Assembly (NCBI RefSeq): GCF_030272615.1
Contig: NC_081405.1
Span: 23,889,772-23,947,771, forward strand
Direction: 5' to 3'
From: Cryptomeria japonica
Taxonomy: Eukaryota > Streptophyta > Pinopsida > Cupressales > Cupressaceae
Length of the DNA: 58,000 nucleotides
The notes beneath the pieces are model-generated. The model had not been told where the DNA came from. It saw nothing but the letters and a program-made list of their open reading frames with translations, and did no database searches. Both the position numbers and the translations under genes were made by a program. Of this stretch, positions 44,945 to 56,739 are shown piece after piece (positions within the stretch are counted from its first letter, which is position 1; each line of letters begins with the position of its first letter).

Positions 44945-45432
44945 TGGAGAATGCCTCACCGGTTAACTAAGCTATGTATAAAGCTTATAGGGAGCTTATT
45001 CTCAGAGCTATTTTCAAACCCCCTATATGGTGTGTGGTAAGTTAAATTTGCATGCTTTGATGCATTATGATGTTGAGAAGTGATTTTGTAGTGAAATCGG
45101 TAAGTTTGATGTGATATGAGAGCCGATAGCATGTTTTAGTGTTGAATGATGTTTAGGGTTTATTCAACCGGGTATTGCATTTAATGCAGTATGTAAAAGG
45201 TAAATAAAAGGATGTTTCATAGTTTCATATTTTACCTTTGCATTCTCAAGAGCGTTTGGAGAGCGACCAAAGTAGAGAAGATATTTTGATTGCTGCATTA
45301 GTAAATTTGATAGCGGATTGAGGAGACTTGCGAAAAGTGAATCGATGAAAGTGCATTTGGTTTGGAAACTATAGCTACAGAGGTGGTGAAAGGTATTTAT
45401 TTAGAATCTAACTCTATGTTTGATATCTTACA
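44945..45432 (+). other. I: end of gag and spacer before ORF2
   Basis: The gag end (about seven codons, TAA 44968-44970) is followed by about 460 bases without clear coding, matching in place and size the spacer of J. Sequence resemblance to the J spacer is weak, unlike the flanking frames. Confidence 0.65.
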
Positions 45433-48400
45433 ATGGATACACCACACTTTGTTGATGTTACTGAAAGGCCTCAACCAAAATTCAAGAGTCATCCACATAA
45501 GTCAATTGAAACCGATCTTGCTGGAGCCCTATCCAACATACCGTATGCTGCATTGCATGTTGAAGATGTTAGATGCTATATTCATTGCAAACTAGAAGAT
45601 TTGGGAACCTTTTATCTTTGATCAGTATCAGACTTTGTGTGATAAGCAAGGAGATATAAAAGACCAATTTAGAAGGGTTACCGATAAAGGTTTTCACCAT
45701 GTCGTGAACTTTCTTGATGAATTCGAAGGAGACCATATTAGATATGTTTTGAGTAGGATACATGATCAATTTATGTGGTTGGATCAACCATATAAGATTA
45801 CAAAGGAATCTATTCATGTGGTCACCAGATTGTGGGCAACCGATGAAGTTCCTGTTTTAAGGACAATCTCAAAGGATGAAGTTGCCCGATTGAAAAAATC
45901 TAAATGGGATGGTCGTGCTATGAAAATAAATGAAATTGAAGACCTTGAGGTAAAATATGCTTCTATGGTAATTGGTTACAGAGTTTATCACTCAAATAGA
46001 ACAAACAGTATTCCCAGAGCTGCAATTCACATAGGCTATCAGTTGTTGAAGGAGAATGCAGACTATGATCTTGCAGAAGCCTTGAGAACCTAGTTGATAT
46101 TGAATCTAGAATCAATTAAGAAGGATAAGAGATAGAAATTCAAGTTTGGACAATTGATCATAGGTTTGTTCTTCTAGTTTCAAAACTCCTTTCCCAGTAT
46201 CCATGATATACAATGGTCAAATGATACATCGACAATGTTATAGATAAAGAACAACATCAAGATGATTAGTAATGAGTTTACAAAGGTAATTTGGGGATAT
46301 TTCAAAGATTTTCAGAAGAGGATTCATGAAAGAGAAAGGATATCAGATCAAATTGTTAAAAGGTATAAATATACTATTTGTTTCATGGTGGATACTGACA
46401 CATGTCAGATGGAGGTAGTAGACCCTAGGACATCATGGGTGATGCTGATGGGTTATGAAGTTGAAGCTGATTTACTGATTGCTTATGTTGATCATCTCCT
46501 AGAAAAACTGGTAGACCCTAGTGCAACTAGGTTTGGAACCTTTAAAGAAAAATATATTGAGGTACATTCTGAGCTTGCCAAACTGGTCATTTCTAAGAAG
46601 GTAACAAAATAAGTGGAACAATTTGCTGTTGAACAAGGATTTACAAAGGAGGTGATTGTTGAGGCCGAAGAAAAATTTGAAGCAAAGAAGGTTGAATCCT
46701 CTAGTTCCCCAACTAGTACCAGCATCAGTAGACAAACAAGGAGTGCAATGGTGAAGGAGAAGCCCCCTCCTACTCCTAAGATCCAGATTAGAAGAAAATG
46801 TAAGGAAGCTAAGCCTAAAGCACCCAAGGTGAAAGAAGTTTATAGGAAAAGGAAGAAACAACAAACTGTTGAGGAAGAAGATATTGATTTTGAAGGTGAG
46901 AAGAAGGAATTAAGAGCCAATGGGAAGAAATCCAAAGTGGTCGGATCTCCTACTATAAAATCTATAAAGAAATTGGCAAGTAAACTCACTTTACTTGAAA
47001 GGATTTTGGAGAAAATTAGAAAGTATGGTATTTTGACTGATTTAAAGAGACATTATAACATTTTTGGTGAAGATGAGAAAATGAAAATAGAAGATACTAT
47101 TGTTTGGCTCATGAATAAGTATAGTAAAGAATTGATAGAATTACAAGGCTCGAGACTTGATTCTTTGTACAATAAATTGGAGGCAAGATAGAAAACTGCT
47201 ATAAAGCAAGACAAAAAATTAATTGAGTTTGTATTGATGTACTTGCAACTGGAGACCTCTAGGGAGGATATTCAAGAAATTATTTCTAAGACAAGGGCAT
47301 TATTTCTTACAAAGAAAAGGTTGACAAGATTGTTAATTGGTGAATCTCAATCTGTACATGCTGAAACTGAGCTAATTTTGAAGAAGTTTTTAGGACTTAT
47401 TCCTAATGAAGATGAGGAATCAAAGAGATTAAAGGGAGAAGATTTCCCTAACAATTTGAACATTAATGACATTATTTCGGATGAGATTGTTTTTTGTATT
47501 ACCAGGAGCTACTTCAACTGGTACAGGTGAACAAAACACAGATTTAGAGAAGAAACATGAAGAAAAGACTGATGAATAAATGACTGAGCCATCGGTGAAT
47601 GATAATGTACAAAAAAATGAGAAAACAAAACAATCAGATGCACAAGAGCCACTGGTAGTTACACAAACAAAAGATGTGCAAACTACTGCACCGCCGATGA
47701 AGTACAAGGAAAAGGAAGAGGAGAAAACTGAAGAGAAAGCAGAGGAGCATGAGAAGGATGTAGAGAAATAGGAGGAAGAAAAATAGAAGGAAGAGAAAGA
47801 ATAGAAAGTGACTCGCCGGTCACTTACATCAAATAAAATTGTTGATGATGAGGAGGAGGATGACACTAATTTATACAAGGACCGATTAACATGGACATGT
47901 TGAGTCCAACTAAGTTGATGGAGATTGCATCTACCATGCAATCTAAAGCACAAAAGAAGATTATGAAGGCTCAAATAAAATAAGCACAAACTATTCAAAG
48001 TGTTGTTGATAGTCTATCCATTATATTGCTAGAGATTGATATAGATAGTCTTCCTAATCCTATTGACAAACTGGAGCAACTGGTCACAACAATAGAGATC
48101 AAATGAAAAGCTTAGAGGAAGCTACAATTAAGAATGTGGAAAAGGAATATGAGAAGAGAAGAATTGAAAAATTGATGAAGGCTATTGATAGAGATAGGGT
48201 AGGTTTTACTGTCAACATGGACCTAATAAAGGAAGCTTTATAGACCGGAGGTAAAATCCTTTCCATGATTTCAAACTTTTCACTATTTTGTGATGATCTT
48301 GAGAAAAAGAAGCAGGAAGCTCAACAAGATCTTAAAGTATTGAGTGAATCATTCCTTGAATTATTGTGCAATCAATTTTGGTAGATCATTTGTTGTACCA

Positions 48401-48832
48401 CAAAAAAAGCTTAAGTTTTATGAAGCTGAACAGGTAAAAAGGACAACTTCATTGCAGGAGTTACAGACTTTATTAGTCCCTAAGATTGAAATTTTGCAGA
48501 GAGGCTACAAGGAGACTCAAGAAATTTTGGCTACACCAGAGATGAGCACACTTGATGCCATGAAGGAGCTTTCATCTCAGATCCAGACACATATTGAGAT
48601 AACAGGGACACTTCTAGAGACTTGGCACAATGATTTGACACTTTTGAAGTCTAGTTTTGCAGATGTATTTCATAAGATGACATTGCAAAATATTTTGAAC
48701 TCATATATATATTTTGGTAATGCAAATTTTGATGTATATTGCATTTATCATTTCATGTATCTACTGACCTTTGTCATTTCTATCAAAGGGGGAGTAGTAT
48801 TGGTCAGGATAAAATTTTGTAATAGCAAGTAA
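45433..48832 (+). pseudogene. I: ORF2, conserved protein of unknown function
   Basis: It is the counterpart of the J frame at 41966-38853. The N-terminal part includes CYIHCKLEDLG (J: SYIDCKIEDLG), GFHHVVNFLDEFEGDHI, ITKESIHVVTRLWATDEVP, VIGYRVYHSNRTNSIP and DADYDLAEALRT-like NADYDLAEALRT. A basic stretch near 46790-46860 (KEVYRKRKKQQ) looks like a nuclear-localisation signal. A helical segment (LERILEKIRKYGILTDLKRHY) and an acidic-lysine linker at 47700-47800 follow. The C-terminal part (EITGTLLETWHNDLTLLK, near 48600-48650) is again close to J; the true end is probably near 48680. Frameshifts and stops occur near 45620, 46091, 46610, 47190, 47530 and 47770. Confidence 0.72.
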
Positions 48833-48901
48833 TTTCTAAGGGGGAGTTTGTATGTATTTGAGTCATGAGTCATAAATGTTGTAATGTGACACTTAGATAG
48901 G
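48833..48901 (+). other. I: shortened 3' noncoding region
   Basis: AAGGGGGAG words occur at about 48785 and 48838, but the last tract and the first 11 bases of the LTR, present in J and in I's own 5' LTR, are missing at 48900/48901. A small deletion removed the plus-strand primer. Confidence 0.7.
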
Positions 48902-50058
48902 TGACGATTTTGTTTTAATAGGTTGAGTGATGACTTTTATTATGTTGTCATTGATGACAACCATGTTTTGTTAGTTATCTAATTCATTTAGTCCAACTGG
49001 TAAAGCCTAACCGGTAGAGGAAGTAGTTAAACAGTGAACCGGTAAATAATGAAAAAGCTATGTTCAAGTGATCGGTATGGAAGATCGATGAAGAGTTAAG
49101 TGTTTTGGTTTGGAGTGTATGTTCATGACATTGGCAGGAGTCTACGACTTGAACCACATTGACATATTCAACTGAATGAGAGAGTTATGATGTTATGAGA
49201 AGTCAATCATGAAGAACACAAAAATGGTAAAGCAGAGTTACTTAGATCGATAAACTGATAGACATAATGTTATGTTTTTGTGTCGTGTTATGTGGCCAAC
49301 ATAAGGAAATTATGATGAGAAATATTGACTAGATACATTGAACCTAGGAAATTGTTCCAAGGGTTCTTAGCTGACTTAGCAGAGCTGTTTATAAAAAGGA
49401 GTATATTGTGTGATGATGTATTAGATATGAGATCGAGAGTGTGAATTTGATTGTGCAATGAAAGAAGAAGGTTTGTATTGATGTTTAGTCAATGTTAGAA
49501 GAAGATCTAAAGTGAATCTAATCAGGCATAGAGGGTATAACAATAGATCAATCACTTGTTGTTCCCTAACAGTTGCAACAAGATAAAATCCTCTAACAAG
49601 GTCACTCCTAACAGGGTGATGTAGGATCCTCATAGGTCCGAAGGTTTAAATCCTCTAACCAGGTCACACATTAACTTGTGTTGTATAAATCCCATAGCTG
49701 GGTAGCTCCTAATAGGGCTGGTCCTAACAAGCCTTGTTGTAATATCTCTTAACCGGGCTAAGACACTCTTAACTAGGTGTGCTCCTAACAGAGTAGTTAT
49801 AAGACCTTAACCAGTCAGATCCCCATTCTGCAGATAGTTGATCTTGTGGGTACCAATTCCCACCATGGTTTTTCCCATTTGGGTTTCCATGTGAAAAACA
49901 TTGTGTTATGTGGTGCATATGTTATTGGGTGCTATCTTATGTGTTTATTTTCCTTGCATGTTTGATGAGATTCAAGTTGATTAAAGTGGTGATCATATTT
50001 ATATTATTTTTTCTTGCACTGATTCACCTCCTCCTCTTAGTGCCTTATAAGTTTATCA
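48902..50058 (+). repeat. 3' LTR of I, first bases deleted
   Basis: From TGACGATTTTG at 48902 it aligns with 35050-36150 and ends GTTTATCA at 50058, followed by the TSD TCATT. It carries a short extra segment near 49460-49495 that the 5' LTR lacks. Confidence 0.92.
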
Positions 50059-51010
50059 TCATTTTGTCTCACATTCCTTCTTGGTCTTTCATAGCCTTCA
50101 CATTTTTCTTCCACCTCTCATTTTAGCCAAGGTTTTTTTCTTGGTTGAAACATGTTCACAAAGGTCTAGAAGAGAAGCCGATGAAGCTCTAAGATCTCAC
50201 AACATGAGTACCTATAAGTTTGAAGGAGATGAATTTTACAACCCATTTGAGAATCAAAGTAGTATACAAGACAATGACAATGAGAACAAAAATGACAATG
50301 ATAATGCATTCATTACCTCCACAGATGTTGAAGAGACTATCTTAGATCCAAGGTTCAATAGATTGGTTGAAGAAATCATGAGAAGAAACCATCAATATTT
50401 CTTTCAAGTGATGGCACAAACTGGAACAAGACTACCTCATTATTTTGATGTGTCACAAGTTTTAGAGGAGGATCTAAATCAAGTGAATCAAGATAATGTA
50501 AATCCTAGAGGACACAATGGTGGTAATAGAAGAGAACATCTTATGCCCGAGTCACCTTCATCCTTATTTTAAAAACTAGAAGTGACCATTATTCAAGCTC
50601 ATACAAATTTTGCTAGAAACTCTCATGAACAACCTCGCGATCATCATTTTGCATAGAGAAGGAATAATACTACACATGATAGCAACCAAGATCGAACCAA
50701 TGCATACAATTATCCCCAAGGGAACATTCAAAATCATGACAAGAGGAGACTCCATATCAGATTTGGGAGCAATATTCAAGATCATTCATATGATACCTCC
50801 TATCCTCATGCTCATGACATGTACAATCAACCTAGGCCTAGTTCTCCTTATTATAATACCATAACAAGTGGTCCATATGCTACCTATTATTATTTTCCTC
50901 CTCCATATGAGCATATCTATGATCAATACCATCCGCACATGCATTATATCCCTCCTCCACCTGGTGGCTCAGGCATAGGACTAACTCAAAGAGATAAGAC
51001 ACCACCTAAG
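50059..51010 (+). pseudogene. K: Gag-like frame, cut by C
   Basis: The frame from about 50081 to 50572 has SRREADEALRSHNMSTYKFE, an Asn/Asp-rich stretch and FNRLVEEIMRRNHQYFFQVM. After a TAA at 50570-50572 the resemblance to one protein continues with few interruptions: NHDKRRLHIRFGSNIQDHSY, then a Tyr/Pro-rich tail (YYYFPPPYEHIYDQYHPH, IPPPPGG). The start residue is uncertain. I think it is a gypsy Gag N-terminal half, but no zinc knuckle or pol is visible to prove it. C interrupts after RDKTPPK. Confidence 0.6.
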
Positions 51011-52487
51011 TGTTGGCATTACAATAGAAAGGAGATTGTTGGCATTTCAATAAGGATATTGAGAAGGTTGTTGGAGATTATTGATATAACTGAAGAAGGA
51101 TGATTACTATCTTTATAATATTATTTTGTCATTGATGTCAAGAAATTGATTTTCTGATTCAGTATGATGTTGCCATATCTTGAGAAGTATGTATTAATGA
51201 GTATTAGGATGTCGATAAGTGACATAGAAAGAATGTGATAATGAAGGGGAATAATGAGTTATTCAATGGGCAACTATTACCAAGCTAGACAATGATGAGA
51301 GCATGTTGTTTTGATTGTTTTGATATCCTACATATGTTGTTGATTGTAAGGTTAATACTATACTATGTCACCGAGCAAAGAACCTAGTCGGTAAACCCTA
51401 AGGTTATCGATATCAGTTAAAGAAGGCAGAATGTCTACCGAGTGAAGTTTAGTATTTACTGAGTAACAATTGAGTTATAACAGATCGCATTGGATGGATA
51501 AAAGAATTATTTAATGAAGGATGTTGATGAGCTGGAGATGAATAAATGATTGGTACGCTACACATGAAGTTTGTTAAGGATCTAGGGCAATGGAAAATCA
51601 AGAGGAAGATCCATAGCACAGATTGAACCGCAATAACCTAGCACAAGTTCCTAGGAAGGAATGCAAGTTCCAAGGTGAGGTAAAATGTTTTCAGATCGAT
51701 ACATTGAACCTAGTCAAGATTGATGATCTGATGGCTAAGATTGATCATGGGAAATGTGATCAAGGAGATTAAGAAGTTAGAAATTGTTTATAAATAAGGA
51801 ATTGTTGATAAACAATGTATGCGGGTAAGTGTAAGCACATGGATGCCACATAGTGATTACCAAGCATAGAATCTTGAAGACCTGTTTGAATAACAGAGTA
51901 GGGAGCCTAGCAGAGGGACAAGATAAGTCCTATGACTAGACAATGTTGAGCAAATAGAATCTTCTTTAGCATTTTAGATGTGAAGTTGTAGATATATTTT
52001 ATTACCATTGTTTATTTTATAAAGTGATAGAAAATCTCTTAACCGAGTGGACCTAATAGTTTTATTTGTAAACCCTCTAGCAAGGTAACATTCTAAATGA
52101 GTGTTTGAAATCCTTTGACAAGGTCACTTCTAACAAAGTGAAGATCCTAACAGATCTGAGGGAAATCCCTTAACAGGGTCACATCTAGCAATGTGTTTGT
52201 AATCTTTAACAGGATTTGCTTTTAACCGAGCATACTCTAGAAGAGTATATTTCTTAGTGGGTCCGAAATCCCATAGTGGTTTTTCCCTATTTGGGTTTCC
52301 ATGTTAAATTTGGTGTTATATGTGTTATGATGATTATGTGTTTATGAGTTAGCATGTTTAGCAATTTTTGGTTATATTGCTAAAGTATAAGTTATCGAGG
52401 TTGAATCTATTGATTTTATGGAAGATTAAGTTTGTATGATTCACCCTCCTCTCTCATCTTACTAGCTATTAGCATCAGAACTTTACA
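51011..52487 (+). repeat. 5' LTR of C (1,477 bp)
   Basis: It starts TGTTGGCATTACAATAG and ends ACTTTACA. A duplicate of the boundary word (GGAGATTGTTGGCATTT) lies 26 bases inside. The TATA-like word is at about 51787-51797 and the C-rich block near 52441. Confidence 0.92.
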
Positions 52488-52489
52488 AT

Positions 52490-52501
52490 TGGTATTAGAG
52501 T
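52490..52501 (+). other. Primer-binding site of C
   Basis: TGGTATTAGAGT is a decayed initiator-tRNA-Met site, ten of twelve bases matching, two bases after the LTR. Confidence 0.82.
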
Positions 52502-52551
52502 TGTGGACTCTGGAAGAAAAGTTTAAAGGTACTTGAGGCAAAGATCCGAAG

Positions 52552-53937
52552 ATGTATAAAAGGGATGCACCAAAGCTGAACAAGTCAAGTTTCTGCACAT
52601 GGCAGAATAGGATGAAGCTGCATTTATCAGGAATTGGAGAATATGCAACATATTATTTGGAGAATGATTACATACCACCAAGCACCAACCTGATGAACTT
52701 GGAAGAGATAAAGGCAAAGCAAGAACATATTCAAGCTATGATTGGAATAACATCAGCATTGACCAACTCAGAGTTTTATGATCTAGAAGGTTGTAATGAT
52801 GCAAAAGCAATGTGGACCAAGCTCATATCTGTATATGGTGGTGATGAACATGCTCAAAGAGCAAAAGTAGATAGTCTAAGAGGACAACTTGAATCCATGA
52901 GAATGAATGAAGGTGAGAACATAACCCAATACAGTACAAGGTTAAAGGAGTCTGTCAATCAAATCAAAGGAGAAGGAGGAACTATTGAAGAAAAGGATGT
53001 AACAAGTAAGTTGCTTAGAACCCTTATACCTGCTTATGTAATCTGAGTCTCTGCAATCAATGAACTAAGGTCTGTACCAAATATGCTAGTTTTTTTGGAT
53101 ACTACTATTGGTAAGCTACATGTATTTGTGTTAAGTAATTTTGATAACAGTGGGTCTTTGGTAAATAAAGTAGAATCTGCATTTAGTTCTTTTCATATTG
53201 GTGAATCTGATGATTACAATGATAGAATGAGTAAGTACTCTAAAGCGAATCATAGTGGAGAAAGTGAAAGATTTCGTAAGAACATGGAAGAAGTGCACAA
53301 ACTGTACGAGGAGATCAAAAAGCAAGAAGAGTTTGAAGCATTATTAGCTAGAAGGTTACCGAGAGGAAAAGGTAACTATAAAGAGAAGCTACCTTTAAAA
53401 TGTTTTAACTATGATAAAATAGGACATATGGCTTCTAACTGCCCTGACAAATAATCTAGTGAAAAGAGAGAATATCGAGATAACAAGAAGAAAGACAATC
53501 AATACAGAGGACACCAAGACTTCAAAAGGAGAGACAGAAAGACATGCCTAGTAATTGATGAGGAATCCAATGATGATAAATCTGATGAAACTGATACAGA
53601 GGAAGTTGTTTATGTGGCTATTAAAGATGGATCAAATGAAGAAAGGCATGAAGAAAAAGCCCTAATATCTCACATAAATAAAAATGATTCTTGGATCATA
53701 GACAGTGGATGCTCACATCACATGACAGGTGATAAACACAAGTTTGTTAAATTAGAAGATTATGATGGAGGATATGTAAGATTTGGTAATGATGCACCAT
53801 GTCCAGTGAAAGGTAAAGGATCTATAACACTTCTTGACAATGCTAAATGTGATGATGTATACTGGGTTGAAGGTTTGAAATACAATTTGTTGAGTGTAGC
53901 ACAACTAAACAATACAGGATATCGAATAGAATTCTAG
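52552..53937 (+). pseudogene. C: gag and protease
   Basis: The frame opens MYKRDAPKLNKSSF at ATG 52552. Gag words are YGGDEHAQRAKVDSLRGQL and EALLARRLPRGKG. The knuckle reads CFNYDKIGHMASNC, the second Cys changed to Tyr. Protease is WIIDSGCSHHMTGD, near 53690-53730. In-frame stops are TGA 53044-53046, TAA 53452-53454 and TAG 53935-53937; A has AGA, GAT and CAG at these codons. No indel shifts the frame. Confidence 0.9.
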
Positions 53938-55059
53938 AAGGGATGTGTCAAAGTTCATGACAAACATGGAAAGCTAGCTGCTACCGAGACACAAACAAAA
54001 GGTAATACATTTCATCTTGACTCAACTCGGAACAAATGTCTATATGCAAAAATAGAAGATACCTGGTTATGGCATAAAAGGTTTTGTCATGTAAATTTTG
54101 ATAATCTGATCAAAATAAGTAAGAAGCATTGAGTAAGAGGTCTACTGAGTTTAGAAAAACCTAAGAATGCTATGTGTCGAGGATGCCAGATGGGTAAGAT
54201 GAAAAGATCAAGCTTTACAAGTAAGCCCTACACTTCTAAAGGAATTTTAGATCTAGCACACACTGATCTTTGTGGTCCCATGAAAGTTCAAAGTTATTAT
54301 GGTGATAAATATTTCATATTATTTGTGGATGATTACTCAAGGATGATGTCAGTTATGTTTTTAAAAGAAAAATCAGTAGATTTTCAAATGTTTAAATGGT
54401 ACAAGGCAAGAGTTGAAAATGAAATAGGAAGACAATTGAAATATCTTAGATCTGATAGAGGAGCAGAATTCACTTCTGATGAATTTAACTTATTCTGCAA
54501 TGATCATGGTATAAAAATGCAAGTATCTACACTGAGAACACCTCAGCAAAATGGGATAGCTGAGAGAAGAAACATATCAATTGTAGATTGTGCCAGAACC
54601 CTGATGATAGAAAAGAGGTTATCTCAAACATTATGGAGAGAAGCAATCAACACTATAGTTTACACCCTGAACTGAGTACAACTGAAGAAAGGAACTATGA
54701 AGACACCATATGAAATCTGCTATGACAAGAAACCTAATGTAAGTTATTTTAAAATCTTTGGAAGTAGATGTTATGTTCACAAAGATGACAAAAATGGAAA
54801 GTTTGATCAGAAAAGCAAGGAAGGAACATTTCTTGGTTATTCTTCTAGAAGTAAAGCATTTAAATGTTTGATCAAATCATCTAACAAAATAGTAGAAAGT
54901 GCAAATGTGAAAATTGATGAATTTGCAGAAAGAAATGATGAAGGAAATTCCAAAGAACGAGAAAATTATGAAGAATTTGCCTATGTTCAACCAAGAAGTA
55001 CTATCGAGAGAGTTACTGAAGAAAAAGAAGAGAATATCCAGTTATCGAGTGATGAATAA
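53938..55059 (+). pseudogene. C: integrase
   Basis: The HHCC finger WLWHKRFCHVNF ... CRGCQMGKM is complete. The core shows LAHTDLCGPMKVQSYYGD, FVDDYSRMMSVMF, YLRSDRGAEFTSDEF and NGIAERRN; the second word has Ala where A has Gly. Stops are TGA 54130-54132 (A: CGA), TGA 54673-54675 (A also TGA) and TAA 55057-55059. The tail TPYEICYDKKPNVSYFKIFG follows the shared TGA. Confidence 0.9.
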
Positions 55060-56286
55060 GATCATACCGAGCCTATCGAGCTTGTATTAGCCAAATATGT
55101 CAGAAGGAATCATGCATCAAGTCAGATTATAGGAGATAAGGATGATCCAGTGATGACAAGGAACAAACTGAGATAGAACACATGTCTGATATCTAAATTT
55201 GAACTGAGAATAGTAAAAGAGGCATTTAACAGTGAAGATTGGGTAAATAATATGACAGAAGAGATTGATCAAATCAAGAAGAATGAAACATGGATACTGG
55301 TCCCAAGACTGAAGGACAAAAATGTAATCAGTACAAAGTGGATTTTCAGAAACAAGCTAAATGAAAAAGGTGAGGTCATTCAGAACAAAGCAAGACTAGT
55401 TTGCAAAGGTTATGCTCAAGAAGAAGGAATAGATTATGGTGAGACTTTTGCACCTGTGGCTAGACTTGAGGGAGTAAGAACATTGTTGGCATATGCTGCT
55501 TTCAAAAATTTCAAGGTATATCAAATAGATGTTAAATCTGCATTTTTGAATGGTATACTAGAAGAAGAAGTTTATATTGAACATCCTGAAGGATTTTTTG
55601 AAGACAAGAGTAAAGATCAGGTATGTAAATTAAACAAAGCTTTATATGGTCTGAAACAAGCACCTAGAGCATGGTATGAAAGACTGCACTCTTATTTGAT
55701 CAAGATTGGATTTATAAGGACAAGTGAAAACAACAATATGTACATGAAGAATGATGAGGACAATGGAATACTGATCTCAGCCATATTTTTTGATGATATT
55801 ATTTTTTGTGGAAATGATTCTCTATGCAAGAACTTTGGAAATGAAATGTGCAAAGAATTTGAGATGTCATTAATTGGTGAGATAAAGTATTTTCTAGGTT
55901 TACAGATACTGCAAATGAAAGATGATATTTTCATTACTCAATCCAAGTACATAAAGGAAATCTTGAAGAAGTTTGGAATGGAGGATTCAAAACTAGTAAG
56001 TACTCCTATGACTACTAATTGTAAACTATCAAAGAATGATGAATCTACATCTGTTGATGAGACACTTTACCGATCTATGATTGGAAAGTTGCAATATGTT
56101 GTGCATAGTAGACCGGATATAGCACATGCAGTAGGTATTGTTGCAAGATTCTCTGCAGATCCCAAAGAAACCCATATGACAGCAATCAAGAGAATTTTCA
56201 ATTACCTGAGAGGCACTGAAGATTATGGTTTAGTATATGAAAAGAGGAATGATTTTGATTTAAAAGTTTATATTGATGCCAATTAG
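55060..56286 (+). pseudogene. C: reverse transcriptase and start of RNase H
   Basis: TAG at 55174-55176 lies in the linker. RT then runs clean from about 55252: [58 protein letters not shown] and [15 protein letters not shown]. The catalytic box is FFDD (A: FVDD), so the residue before the catalytic Asp pair changed. RNase H begins YIDAN and is cut by TAG 56284-56286 (A: TGG). Confidence 0.9.
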
Positions 56287-56739
56287 GCAAGAAATATTGA
56301 TGACAGGAAAAGCACAAGTGGTGGAGCTTTCTTTTTAGGAGAAAGACTAGTGAGTTGGCTTAGCAAGAAACAAGGACGTATTTCACAGTCAACAGCAGAA
56401 GCTGAATATGTTGTTGCAGCATTGAATTGTACCAATATACCATGGATCAAGCAACTATTGGAAGGTATAAATGAGAAGGTTATCGAACCAGTAACTATAT
56501 TCTATGATAATACAAGTGTCATTAACATTTCAAAGAATCCAGTCATGCACTCTAAGACAAAGCATATCTCTATAAAGTATCATTATCTCAGAGAAGAAGT
56601 TCAAGAGAAGAAAGTTATGCTGGAATATATCAGTTCAAAGGAGCAAATAGCAGACATCTTCACAAAGCCATTGCCAAGGGACACTTTTGAGTATCTCAGA
56701 AGCAAGTTAGGGGTCCTACCCCTATCTTCTACTCACTGA
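56287..56739 (+). pseudogene. C: RNase H and pol end
   Basis: The frame continues without shift: DRKSTSGGAFFLGERLVSWL, SKKQGRISQSTAEAEY (intact, where A has TAG), FYDNTSVINISKNPVMHSK and IADIFTKPLPRDTFEYL. The natural stop is TGA 56737-56739 after LPLSSTH, as in A. Confidence 0.9.

Larger units (their letters stand above)
35039..50058 (+). mobile_element. Element I, LTR retrotransposon with Gag and ORF2 but no pol; contains J
   Basis: It has two LTRs of about 1.1 kb, a perfect primer-binding site and the duplication TCATT on both sides (35034-35038, 50059-50063). Without J the interior is about 5.3 kb: gag (36213 to 44970, split by J), a spacer, and ORF2 (about 45433-48690). Integrase, RT, RNase H and protease are all absent; the same is true of J, so the absence is a family property and not a local deletion. 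Both frames are damaged by stops. Confidence 0.88.

Noticed and set aside
46492-47998. Ser/Phe-rich minus-strand frames opposite I ORF2
   Set aside because: They are antisense of Glu/Lys-rich coding; J keeps the sense reading, not these.
49908-50126. A hydrophobic frame that could suggest an envelope-like protein of I or K
   Set aside because: It spans the LTR end, the target-site duplication and K sequence, so it is a junction artefact.
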